From: an uncultured bacterium
GTDB lineage: Bacteria > Muiribacteriota > Ozemobacteria > Ozemobacterales > Ozemobacteraceae
Direction of reading: 5' to 3'
Assembly: GCA_937949615.1 (NCBI GenBank)
Contig: CALEDQ010000008.1
Span: forward strand, 124,001 to 188,000
DNA: 64,000 nucleotides
Part shown: in pieces, positions 41,507 through 49,325 of the stretch
Layout of the letters: every line of letters begins with the position of its first letter
Position numbering within the stretch: the stretch's first letter is position 1
Translations under genes and position numbers: made by a program
The notes under the pieces: model-generated
Database searches by the model: none
What the model was told of the DNA's origin: nothing
The model's input: the letters and a program-made list of their open reading frames with translations, nothing else

Positions 41507-41822
41507 AGAGCAGCTTTCTGGCCAATGCCAACTAACCATCACAACCAATTCTAAGCAAATCGAAGATTTTTCGAGCTATTAGATTTTTTTCGCCAACAGT
41601 TGCAAGATTTTACTGAATACGTTAAAATACTTTTGACTGCTTACTCTGATTTTCCGGGCCGTCTTCATCGAGAGCTTCTCCAGCCCGGCATAAAAACAGG
41701 TTTTTAATCAGGTTTAGCAGCCAGTTGGTCTGACAGCCAATTCAACATAAGACACGTTTGTCAGCCCGGCAGAAAGTCTCGAAAAACTTCTTAACGAACG
41801 ATTCACGCAAGAGTCTGGAACT
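41507..41822 (+). other. Noncoding region with promoter and 5' leader
   Basis: No credible gene. Holds a TCGAA/TTCGA hairpin followed by a T-run near 41570-41590 that may terminate the cyclase transcript, and the promoter at 41600-41628. The remaining bases are a leader of about 190 bases before the hairpin at 41826, with a CCGGGC/GCCCGG pair near 41656-41691. Confidence 0.45.
41600..41628 (+). promoter_or_regulatory. Promoter of the polytopic membrane protein gene
   Basis: TTGCAA (41600-41605), 17 bases, TAAAAT (41623-41628). Transcription would start about 245 bases before the translation start, leaving a long leader. Confidence 0.6.
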
Positions 41823-41825
41823 ATG

Positions 41826-41853
41826 TACCCGCAGCGCGCTTTTGCTGCGGGTA
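41826..41853 (+). promoter_or_regulatory. Perfect hairpin just before the ribosome site
   Basis: TACCCGCAGC and GCTGCGGGTA form a perfect 10-bp stem with an 8-base loop, 15 bases before the AGGGAG ribosome site of the next gene. No T-run follows, so it is more likely a translational or mRNA-stability element than a terminator. Confidence 0.55.
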
Positions 41854-41882
41854 ACAAATTTAATGTACAGGGAGTATTGCTG

Positions 41883-43424
41883 GTGGAACAGATAGTAGAG
41901 CAAATTGCCAAGCTTCAGTTTCTAAACCATTTCTGGATGACGCTTTTTCTGATTATTCCGATCGTGTTGATTTCGCGAACCGTAGTGGCAGGCAGCCGCT
42001 ATTCGCCAATTTTGATCATTGTTTTATTCGGTCTTGGGATGGGTTACGCTCTTGTGAAGAGCGGAATCGGCACTCCCGGCCTTCCAGAATTTCCACTGGT
42101 TGCTCTTATCAGTCGTGTGACTCTCGTCGCCCTTGCGGTTTCATTCTTTGTCGGCGGGCAGGAACTGAAAAAAATCATCAAGGGCGAACACCTCGAGCTT
42201 GACGACATCGTTGTCTATTCAAGTGAAGAAACTCTTCTGGGCACCAAAAGAACCCAGCTTTATTTCATCATCCGCGCTTTTTTCATCCTGATCGGCATCG
42301 AGGGCGTTCTCAAGCTTTTTTCGGGCAGTGCTGATTCTGACCCGATCGGACATTTTTACCCCCTTATCGCCTATGTGGGCATCTGCGGCGCGATTATTCT
42401 TATCGACAACAAGGCCACGATACAAAATAAAGGCGCTTATCTGCGCAAAGGCCTGTTCGAGATTATTCTGATTGTCGGCATACTGCTTCTTTCCGGTTTC
42501 ATTGCCAGCGTCGTTAAACCAACTATCGCCCTGCCCCAGATTTTCTTCGCCATGTTGCTCTCATCTGGCCTTGGCATGTTATTTTCTAACTGGGTCATGG
42601 GGCCAACCGGCCGCTCTCTTTTGTTTGCCGGCATTCCGGTAGTTCTTGCCGCGAACTTTATGATCGGCGGCTCGCGCATTGTTGAAGCATTCAAGATTCA
42701 GGGTATGACTTCGGTAATGGCCTATGGTTTTTTCGGCCAGATTTTCTGGATGTTCGGCGGCCTGGCACTGCTGATTTTCCTTGGCAATGCCAATAATGTC
42801 CGCAACCTCGCACCCGGCATGGCCGGCTCGCTTTCACACGCCGGCCTGACAGGTGCCTGCACTGCCGGCGATCTTGGCACTGAGGCCGCCGCCAGAGCCC
42901 CGATCATGATCAATGTTCCGTTCTTCGGACATATCTTCGTCTTCACGATTCTGGCCATGAGCGTGCAGCAGGGAAAACTGATGGTGCCGGCAGCCATGAT
43001 TATCTCCACAATCGGCCTGTTGCTGACTGCCTGGTCACTCAAAACTCTGAGAAAAGCTGAAGGCAAAGAGGCCGAAGAGGTCAAAGGCCTGATGCAGTTC
43101 TCATTCGGCTGGCAGCTGGTCGCCGTCTTTGGCGGCTTTTTCATTCTTTATCTCGGTGGCCTCGACATTTCAAGCTCGGCGATGGCCAAATCTTCCGCCA
43201 TTTCTCACTTCGGTCTGTTTGCCGCGACTCAGGGCGGCATGTTCGGCGAAACTGCCGCCAGCCTGATTCCGTTTATCTTTGCAATGCCGTTCCTGGTGCA
43301 CCCGCTGGTATTCGGTATCTTTGGCGCCGCCATGGAAAAAAACGGCGAAATGCCGAGAATGCCGGTTCTGGTTCTGGCCATAATCGGCACATTTGGTGTC
43401 ATCTACGCCCTGACCATAGCCTGA
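41883..43424 (+). CDS. Polytopic membrane protein, possible solute transporter
   Basis: About 513 residues with a dozen or more predicted helices and short loops, e.g. 'FWMTLFLIIPIVLIS', 'FIIRAFFILIGIEGVLKLF', 'IFFAMLLSSGLGMLF', 'HIFVFTILAMSVQQ'. Conserved-looking Gly-rich stretches ('GNANNVRNLAPGMAGSLSHAG', 'GGMFGETAASLIPF') resemble re-entrant or substrate-binding segments of glutamate/sodium symporter-like families, but the match is not firm. The GTG at 41883 is chosen because AGGGAG lies eight bases upstream and the in-frame ATG at 41823 would put the 10-bp hairpin inside the coding region. It ends before a shared terminator. Function not assigned. Confidence 0.8.
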   Translation: MEQIVEQIAKLQFLNHFWMTLFLIIPIVLISRTVVAGSRYSPILIIVLFGLGMGYALVKSGIGTPGLPEFPLVALISRVTLVALAVSFFVGGQELKKIIKGEHLELDDIVVYSSEETLLGTKRTQLYFIIRAFFILIGIEGVLKLFSGSADSDPIGHFYPLIAYVGICGAIILIDNKATIQNKGAYLRKGLFEIILIVGILLLSGFIASVVKPTIALPQIFFAMLLSSGLGMLFSNWVMGPTGRSLLFAGIPVVLAANFMIGGSRIVEAFKIQGMTSVMAYGFFGQIFWMFGGLALLIFLGNANNVRNLAPGMAGSLSHAGLTGACTAGDLGTEAAARAPIMINVPFFGHIFVFTILAMSVQQGKLMVPAAMIISTIGLLLTAWSLKTLRKAEGKEAEEVKGLMQFSFGWQLVAVFGGFFILYLGGLDISSSAMAKSSAISHFGLFAATQGGMFGETAASLIPFIFAMPFLVHPLVFGIFGAAMEKNGEMPRMPVLVLAIIGTFGVIYALTIA

Positions 43425-43441
43425 CAATCAGACTCAAACAC

Positions 43442-43473
43442 GAAGGGGCAGAGCCATTCGGTTCTGCCCCTTC
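43442..43473. terminator. Bidirectional terminator between convergent genes
   Basis: A 14-bp stem (GAAGGGGCAGAGCC / GGTTCTGCCCCTTC, one G-U) with a 4-base loop, 17 bases after the membrane protein gene and 18 before the end of the minus-strand ABC-F gene. No long T-run on either side. Confidence 0.7.
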
Positions 43474-43491
43474 TGCATTTATGCCTTTATG

Positions 43492-45126
43492 TCAGTTTAT
43501 CGGCCGGCCATGCAGCTCTGCCGATTTCTGCACGTAATAATCATAATCACCGTCATAAATTCTCAGTGCACCATGGTCAACTTCAAAAACTCGATTAACC
43601 AGATGCTTCAGGAAGTAGCGGTCGTGACTGACGATCATTACCGTGCCCTCGAATTCCTGCAGTGCTTCGAGCAGAACTTCGCGGCTGGTGATATCGAGAT
43701 GGTTCGTCGGTTCGTCAAGAATCAAAAAGTTTACCGGCTGGGCCAGCAGACAGGCAAGCATTACCCGGCTCTTTTCGCCGCCTGAAAGAATCGAAACTTT
43801 TTTCTCGCTGTCATCACCGGAGAAAAGAAAAGCACCGAGCAGATTCTTGATGGTGCCGGCATTGGCCATCGGCAGCCTTTCCTGCAGTTCTTCGAAGATG
43901 GTGCGCTCGGGTCTAAGAACATCGCATGAATACTGACTGAAATAGCCAACCTGCACGCTTGCCCCCAGGGTACATGTGCCTGCAGTCGGCTCGGTCATAG
44001 CGGTGATAATCTTTAGAAGCGTTGATTTACCGGCGCCATTGATCCCGGTAACTGCAATCTTGTTGGTGCGCAGCACCTTGCCGGTGACCCCGGAAAAAAC
44101 CGGCAGCATCCGGCCATCGTGCAGAGGCCACTGCTTTGCCAGGTCATTGAGTTCGACAACGATATCGCCGCTTCTTTTGACCGGCGGAAATCGAAATTTA
44201 ATGACCTTAGGATCGGGTGGTACAACTATGCGTTCAATTTTTTCAATCGTTTTAACTCTCGACTGCACCTGAGCGGCATGCGATGCCCTGGCGGCAAAAC
44301 GGGCGATGAACTCCTCTTCTTTGGCAAGCATCGCCTGCTGGCGGCGCTGGGCAGCAAGCAGCTGTTCACGCCTGACTACCCTTTCGCGCAGATAAAATTC
44401 ATAATCGCCGCTGTAGGTGGTTATGGTTTCAGCGGCCACCTCGATTGTTCTCGAACAGATTCGTGTCATGAATTCGCGGTCGTGACTGGTCATGACAATC
44501 GAGCCCTTGAATTCCTTCAACCAGGTTTCGAGCCAGAGAATCGATTCGATATCGAGATGGTTGGTCGGTTCGTCGATGAGCAGCACATCGGGGTTTAGAA
44601 GCAGAATGCGCGCCAGTGCGATGCGCATTTTCCAGCCGCCCGAAAAAGTTTCGACCGGGTGATCCCAGCGATCGGGGCCAATACCCAGGCCATTGAGAAT
44701 GGTCTGGGCTTCGCTTTCCTTTTCGTAGCCGTTCAGGTGAATGAATTCTTCCTGCAGTTTGCCGTAGCGTTCCATAAAATTGTCATCGCCACAGAAATCG
44801 GGCTCGGCCATCTGGTGTTCAAGGTCGTGCAGTTTGCGGCCGATTTCGTAAACCTTGCCGGCACCGGCAAGCACTTCTGCCAGAGCTGAACGGCCCGACA
44901 TTTCGCCGACATCCTGCGAGAAATAGCCGAGAACCAGACCGGCATTGATGTTCACTTCGCCCTCATCCGGCTTTTCCTGCCCCATTATCAACCGGAAAAC
45001 CGTAGTTTTACCGGCACCGTTCGGGCCCACCAGACCGATCTTGTCACCGGGGCGAACAAGAAAGTTGGCATTTTGAAAGAGAACGCGATTTGAATATGCG
45101 ACTTTTACATTGGCTAAATTAATCAT
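43492..45126 (-). CDS. ABC-F family ATPase, Uup/YheS-like
   Basis: The 544-residue protein has two ABC domains without membrane helices: GPNGAGKTT, FSGGW and DEPTNHLD in the first, and GINGAGKST, LSGGE and DEPTNHLD in the second. The interdomain linker is charged and helical ('RERVVRREQLLAAQRRQQA') with 'RVKTIEKIERIV', as in Uup/YheS-type ABC-F proteins. There is no EttA-type arm, so it is distinct from the ettA at 29.6 kb. Such proteins relieve ribosome stalling or give resistance to ribosome-targeting antibiotics; the exact role here is not predictable. Monocistronic by position. Confidence 0.88.
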   Translation of the reverse strand: MINLANVKVAYSNRVLFQNANFLVRPGDKIGLVGPNGAGKTTVFRLIMGQEKPDEGEVNINAGLVLGYFSQDVGEMSGRSALAEVLAGAGKVYEIGRKLHDLEHQMAEPDFCGDDNFMERYGKLQEEFIHLNGYEKESEAQTILNGLGIGPDRWDHPVETFSGGWKMRIALARILLLNPDVLLIDEPTNHLDIESILWLETWLKEFKGSIVMTSHDREFMTRICSRTIEVAAETITTYSGDYEFYLRERVVRREQLLAAQRRQQAMLAKEEEFIARFAARASHAAQVQSRVKTIEKIERIVVPPDPKVIKFRFPPVKRSGDIVVELNDLAKQWPLHDGRMLPVFSGVTGKVLRTNKIAVTGINGAGKSTLLKIITAMTEPTAGTCTLGASVQVGYFSQYSCDVLRPERTIFEELQERLPMANAGTIKNLLGAFLFSGDDSEKKVSILSGGEKSRVMLACLLAQPVNFLILDEPTNHLDITSREVLLEALQEFEGTVMIVSHDRYFLKHLVNRVFEVDHGALRIYDGDYDYYVQKSAELHGRPIN

Positions 45127-45263
45127 GGTGCCTGATTTTAAGCGACCAACAGCCGCAAGTCAACCAAAAACGCCCTGCCTGATATTACTGAAAGACGACA
45201 ACAAAATTTCGCTTGAGTTTATAAGGCAGACCGAACATCTTTATCTCATATATGGAGGCCGAC

Positions 45264-45524
45264 ATGACCACAGAAGAAAACAAACCCGATGCCGATGAAG
45301 ATAAAAAACAGAAGGCCACGCCCGAAATCAGAGAAGAAAAAGTCGATGTCTACAAAAGACTTAACGCCTTCAGGCCACCCGAAAGCCTTTTAAAAAAACA
45401 TCCGTGCAAAGACTGTTTCAACTGCCTCTGGTGTGGCGACGCCAGATGCGAAGTCTGCCTGCGGTCGAAAGGCTGTGGCAAATGCGGCCAGACGCCCCCG
45501 GAAAAACCTGAAGAACCAAAATAA
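45264..45524 (+). CDS. Small cysteine-rich protein, 86 residues
   Basis: The N-terminal half is acidic and Lys-rich without structure. The C-terminal half holds eight cysteines in pairs: Cys-x2-Cys-x2-Cys-x2-Cys, then x4-Cys-x2-Cys, then x5-Cys-x2-Cys ('KDCFNCLWCGDARCEVCL', 'KGCGKCG'). The spacing suggests binding of two Zn ions or an Fe-S centre. No family recognised. GGAGG lies five bases before the ATG at 45264; an in-frame ATG 12 bases earlier would overlap it. Likely a small cytosolic metal-binding protein. Confidence 0.75.
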   Translation: MTTEENKPDADEDKKQKATPEIREEKVDVYKRLNAFRPPESLLKKHPCKDCFNCLWCGDARCEVCLRSKGCGKCGQTPPEKPEEPK

Positions 45525-45589
45525 CAATTCGGGCGCAGGTCAGAAATCCAGAAGTTTGATGCAATTTCCCGGCCGGCTCGCTTCAGGCA

Positions 45590-45618
45590 TTGCCAGATTG
45601 CGATTTTTGCGGCATAAT
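45590..45618 (+). promoter_or_regulatory. Promoter of the Ogt-AlkA gene, giving a leaderless mRNA
   Basis: TTGCCA (45590-45595), 17 bases, CATAAT (45613-45618). The ATG begins 7 bases after the -10 box, where transcription should start, and there is no Shine-Dalgarno, so the mRNA is probably leaderless. Confidence 0.6.
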
Positions 45619-45624
45619 TTTCAC

Positions 45625-46827
45625 ATGCCAAAACCGCTGCAACTTTATTTTTTCGAAACCGAACCCGGGCACGCCGCCGTCTGCTTCAACAATGAGGCGG
45701 TTAAGGCGGTATTTCTACCAGAAAAAAGCAGCAAAAGTCTGCAAAAACGGTGCAAAGAAGCTTTTTCTGCTGCGGCAACGGCGGCTATTCTGAACAGTCG
45801 GCAAAAAAACTGTGTCGACCAGATACAGAAATATTTTGCCGGCGAAGAATATGACTTCAGGCGTATTAAGCTCGATCTCGAAGATACTGCGGCCTTTGCC
45901 CGCAGAGTGTATGAAGAACTGATCAGGGTTGGCCCGGGCTCCACTGTTTCATACGGGCAGCTGGCAGCAATGTGTCAGAAACCCGGCGCCTCAAGAGCCG
46001 TCGGCACGGCCGTCGGCCGCAACCCGTTGCCACTGCTGATCCCATGTCATAGAGTAATAAATTCTGACGGGCGTCTCGGCGGTTTCTCAGCCGGTGGCGG
46101 TATCGAGCTCAAAGCCTGGATGCTGCGCCGCGAAGGTCTGAATCTTTCGCCATCAGAGCCGCTGCGGGTATTGCCTCCGGCGGTATTTGCGAATACCGAC
46201 ATCAAAACAGCAGTTGCCTGCCTGGCAAAAGCCGACCGGCAGCTGGGTGATTTTATAAAAAAGGCGCCAACCTTCAACCTGGTCGCCAACGAATTCTCGT
46301 CACCCTTTATGGCACTGCTCGAAACGATCGTTTATCAGCAGCTCACCGGCAAAGCGGCCGCCACAATTTTCAAGCGCCTGCTGCATCTTTTTTCGGGCGG
46401 CGACAGCATCAACCCCCTCGATCTTATCAGGGCTTCCGATGAAGAACTGCGCTCTGCCGGTCTTTCGGGGCCTAAAATAGCGGCCGCGCGCGACCTGGCT
46501 GAATTCACGGTCTCAGGCAAACTGCCAGACCTTGAGCAGATGCACAGAATGTCGAACAGTGAACTGATCGAGCGGCTGACCGCAATTCGCGGCATCGGTC
46601 GCTGGACCGTTGAAATGCTGCTGATCTTCAAGCTTGGCCGGGTTGATGTCATGGCCGCTGACGATTATGGCCTGCGCAAAGGCCTCGCTGTAATCAGAGG
46701 CACGCCGGGTAATCTGCCGGCACCAAAAGAACTGGCACGCCAGGCGCTTGCCTGGCAGCCGTACAGATCAATTGCCGCCTGGTATCTCTGGCGGGCTTCT
46801 GAAGCCGCCGGCAAGCTGACCGGCTGA
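45625..46827 (+). CDS. DNA alkylation repair fusion: O6-methylguanine methyltransferase plus 3-methyladenine glycosylase
   Basis: The 400-residue protein joins two repair activities. Residues about 1-170 are a methylated-DNA-protein cysteine methyltransferase: 'GSTVSYGQLAAMC', 'SRAVGTAVGRNPLPLLIPCHRVI' with the alkyl-acceptor Cys141. Residues about 200-400 are an HhH-GPD glycosylase of the AlkA type: the helix-hairpin-helix 'LTAIRGIGRWTVEMLL' and 'DVMAADDYGLRKG' with catalytic Asp347. The first domain repairs O6-alkylguanine, the second removes 3-methyladenine and similar lesions. Fusions of Ada-type domains to AlkA are known; this one lacks the Ada sensor and DNA-binding parts. The start at 45625 is where the first domain begins and the promoter spacing fits. 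Confidence 0.9.
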   Translation: MPKPLQLYFFETEPGHAAVCFNNEAVKAVFLPEKSSKSLQKRCKEAFSAAATAAILNSRQKNCVDQIQKYFAGEEYDFRRIKLDLEDTAAFARRVYEELIRVGPGSTVSYGQLAAMCQKPGASRAVGTAVGRNPLPLLIPCHRVINSDGRLGGFSAGGGIELKAWMLRREGLNLSPSEPLRVLPPAVFANTDIKTAVACLAKADRQLGDFIKKAPTFNLVANEFSSPFMALLETIVYQQLTGKAAATIFKRLLHLFSGGDSINPLDLIRASDEELRSAGLSGPKIAAARDLAEFTVSGKLPDLEQMHRMSNSELIERLTAIRGIGRWTVEMLLIFKLGRVDVMAADDYGLRKGLAVIRGTPGNLPAPKELARQALAWQPYRSIAAWYLWRASEAAGKLTG

Positions 46828-46830
46828 CGT

Positions 46831-47586
46831 CTAGCACAACCTTTTCTGCTGGAGTTTTTCTGTCCAGACCTGGTAACCCTGTTTTATGCGGTTAAAATGA
46901 TTGAGACGCCTTCTCGCCTCGTCGCCGTTTTCGTTTTCGGACAGGCCTGCTTTGAAATCGCGGCAGCTGAGAATGTATGCTCTCTGAATCTCGGCTTCGG
47001 TTGCATCTGGAGTCAGATTAAGAAACTGAAAAAAGTCGTCGAGCATCACTTCTTCCTTGAGACGCTGCGCATTGCCGTAATAATCAAACGGCTTTACCGC
47101 AAAAAGTAATGGCCGCATACTCGCCGAGTCAAAAGCAAAGACAATGACATCTGGCATTCTTTCGTGCCCCTTGGGGCGCAGCCCAAGCGATTGTACCAGA
47201 AACCGCCAGATAGAAGGCAGCACCCAGCCGGCTTCGGGCAGAAAAAGTTCATAACGGCCTTTTTTTTCAGGTTCCGGAGAAACTTCCATGCCTGCGAAAA
47301 AGTTGCCTTCGCCACTGTCGGGGTTGCCGACAAAGGGCTCAAAAAGCTGCATATGACCCATATCAGCCAGAAAAGCACAGAGAAAAATGTTCTCAAAATC
47401 AGGGCGAAACAGCTTGAGTTCGGCCACGATTCTGATACCGCTCAGGTTGTGATGAGAAGTGGCAAAACACAGATCATCAATATTCAGGGCTCCATGCTCG
47501 TTTTCTGATTTGACTGAGCTGTTTCTGGAGAACCAGACGCCGAAGTCGCGCCATTTAAAGGGCAGAACCATTTTAAAAATGTTCAT
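46831..47586 (-). CDS. Protein with a C-terminal J-like domain lacking HPD
   Basis: The 251-residue protein has an unrecognised N-terminal domain (about 1-180) and a C-terminal segment that lines up with J domains: 'DDFFQFLNLTPDATEAEIQRAY', then a second helix, and 'ARRRLNHFNRIKQGYQVW' as helix III. At the place of the essential HPD tripeptide is 'CRDFKAG', so it should not activate DnaK; it resembles J-like domains that keep only the fold. The start has GGAGG upstream. It is convergent with the repair gene, 3 bases between stops. Likely cytosolic. Confidence 0.7.
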   Translation of the reverse strand: MNIFKMVLPFKWRDFGVWFSRNSSVKSENEHGALNIDDLCFATSHHNLSGIRIVAELKLFRPDFENIFLCAFLADMGHMQLFEPFVGNPDSGEGNFFAGMEVSPEPEKKGRYELFLPEAGWVLPSIWRFLVQSLGLRPKGHERMPDVIVFAFDSASMRPLLFAVKPFDYYGNAQRLKEEVMLDDFFQFLNLTPDATEAEIQRAYILSCRDFKAGLSENENGDEARRRLNHFNRIKQGYQVWTEKLQQKRLC

Positions 47587-47755
47587 ATCTACCCTCCCCC
47601 GCTTTTATTGTAACCTTTTTTGCCTGAACCCGCAAAAAACCTGATAGTTTGCCACAGGTCGAGGTTGCCGGGGTGTACCTTCGAGCCATGATTTTCTTTT
47701 CCTATGATTGGCGCGCCTGTAGTAGAATATCTGCAGTTAAACGTGGAGGTAAGCC

Positions 47756-49240
47756 GTGAACAAATTTTTCAGACTGGTTCTGCTTTTTACCCTGTTACTG
47801 ACAACTGCTGTTCTGACTGCTACAGAACCGGTTTTGCGTTCTGAAACCATTGCCGCCGTTCATATCGACGCTGCGAAAATTTTCAATTTCTATGCTGCAC
47901 AGGCAAGAGAAATGGTTAAGCCAGAAAACGCCGACAAGCTTGCCGAACTTGAAAAACAGTTCAAAGACTTTGCCCGCACCGATACGAAGCTTTCTGACTT
48001 TTTCAAAAAAATCGACGATTTTGCCGGAAAAGAACTGTTTCTACCCGACGGCCAGCTCAGCTTTTCAATCGACAGCTCACTGCGGCCAAACCTGTCATTC
48101 AAGGCCAAAGTCAAGCCACTCGCGTTTCTTGACTTCATCGAAAGCTTTACCGGCAAGATTACTCCCCACCCCACGAAACGTGAACAGAATCTCGTTGAAT
48201 TCGTTCTGCCGACGCCAGCCCACCAGATTCTTCTGTCTATTCGACCAGAAGGTCTGTTCATGAATACAGAAGGGGGGCCAGCCGAAAGTGACCCGCAAAG
48301 CAACGTAAAATGGGCTGACTTTCGCGGCAGAATTGCAGATCAGAACACGCTTATTGCCGTAGAAATAGATCTGAATGGCATTAAACATATGGTGGCAGGC
48401 AAGACTGCCAATACTCAACATGGCGTCTGTTTCACCAACCTGCGCATGCTGACCGCCGCTATCGAAATGCACAGCATGGACAAGGAAACCCCGGTAAAGA
48501 ACCTCGATCAAAAACAGCTTATCGCCGAGCACTATCTCAACAGTGAGCTGATCTGCCCGAATCAGGGCAGTTACTCCCTTCTGCCCGATGGTGAAGTCAG
48601 CTGCAGTTCGCACGGCACCATCAGACAACCCGCGGTAGTCAATTCTGACAAGGCTTCTGAAGCGGAAGTTCCGGCACCATATCGACCGTTCGAAAATTTC
48701 CGGCTGCTGGTTAAAAATGATCAGGCAATCGCCGAGCTCGCACTCAACGACAGAAATCTTGCCGAACAATGGTCAGCAATCGGCAAGCAGCAGCTGCTCA
48801 CGATCAAGAATATGGCACAGAACCAGATGGGCCAGCTTCCGGAAAGCGAACGCCAGAAGGGCATGAAAATGCTCGATGCCATCAAGATCAGTCACGAAGA
48901 AAACAAGCTCAGGGTTGCGGTTGAAGGCCTCGACGAAAAAACCATGCTTTCAGGCATGACCGGAATCGTCGGCGCTGCAGCAGCCATCGCGCTGCCCAGC
49001 ATCGAAAAGGCCCGTAACCTCGCACAGAAGAATGCCTGCCACACCAACTGCCGGGTGCTGACGGCTGCTATTGAAATGTATGAACTCGACACTGCGAAAA
49101 CCATGCAGACGCTTGACAGCAAGGCCCTTGAAGATGGCAAATACATTAAAAAGCAGCCAGTCTGCCCGGAAGGCGGCATCTATCGCCTTGAACGCGACAG
49201 CAGCGGCATTTCGGTTAAATGCAGTGTGCATGGTTTTTAA
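47756..49240 (+). CDS. Secreted protein with two pilin-like Cys..Cys-x-x-His-Gly repeats
   Basis: The GTG start has GGAGG eight bases upstream. A signal peptide (about 1-22) precedes 494 residues. Two related modules are seen, about 225-287 and 428-493. Each starts with Cys and 'TN-R-LTAAIEM', has a 'CP' in the middle and ends in Cys-Ser-x-His-Gly. This pattern is found in C-terminal domains of some type IV pilin-like proteins. The second module follows a hydrophobic stretch 'GIVGAAAAIALPSIEKAR' that looks like a pilin N-terminal helix inside the chain. The rest (about 30-215, 300-400) has no known domain. Role unknown; perhaps a pilus-associated surface protein. Confidence 0.75.
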   Translation: MNKFFRLVLLFTLLLTTAVLTATEPVLRSETIAAVHIDAAKIFNFYAAQAREMVKPENADKLAELEKQFKDFARTDTKLSDFFKKIDDFAGKELFLPDGQLSFSIDSSLRPNLSFKAKVKPLAFLDFIESFTGKITPHPTKREQNLVEFVLPTPAHQILLSIRPEGLFMNTEGGPAESDPQSNVKWADFRGRIADQNTLIAVEIDLNGIKHMVAGKTANTQHGVCFTNLRMLTAAIEMHSMDKETPVKNLDQKQLIAEHYLNSELICPNQGSYSLLPDGEVSCSSHGTIRQPAVVNSDKASEAEVPAPYRPFENFRLLVKNDQAIAELALNDRNLAEQWSAIGKQQLLTIKNMAQNQMGQLPESERQKGMKMLDAIKISHEENKLRVAVEGLDEKTMLSGMTGIVGAAAAIALPSIEKARNLAQKNACHTNCRVLTAAIEMYELDTAKTMQTLDSKALEDGKYIKKQPVCPEGGIYRLERDSSGISVKCSVHGF

Positions 49241-49264
49241 GAGGCCACGACATCTTTAAATTTG

Positions 49265-49293
49265 GCGACAAGGCAGTTTTTTGGTGCTATAAT
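49265..49293 (+). promoter_or_regulatory. Promoter of the glgM-glgE operon
   Basis: GCGACA (49265-49270), 17 bases, TATAAT (49288-49293); the -10 box is a perfect match. It lies about 33 bases before the glgM start. Confidence 0.65.
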
Positions 49294-49325
49294 TTCTGCA
49301 CATAACGATCAGCAAGGAGAGAATG

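Noticed and set aside
41823..41883. ATG at 41823 as start of the polytopic membrane protein
   Set aside because: It would put a perfect 10-bp hairpin inside the coding region and has no Shine-Dalgarno; GTG at 41883 has AGGGAG at good spacing.
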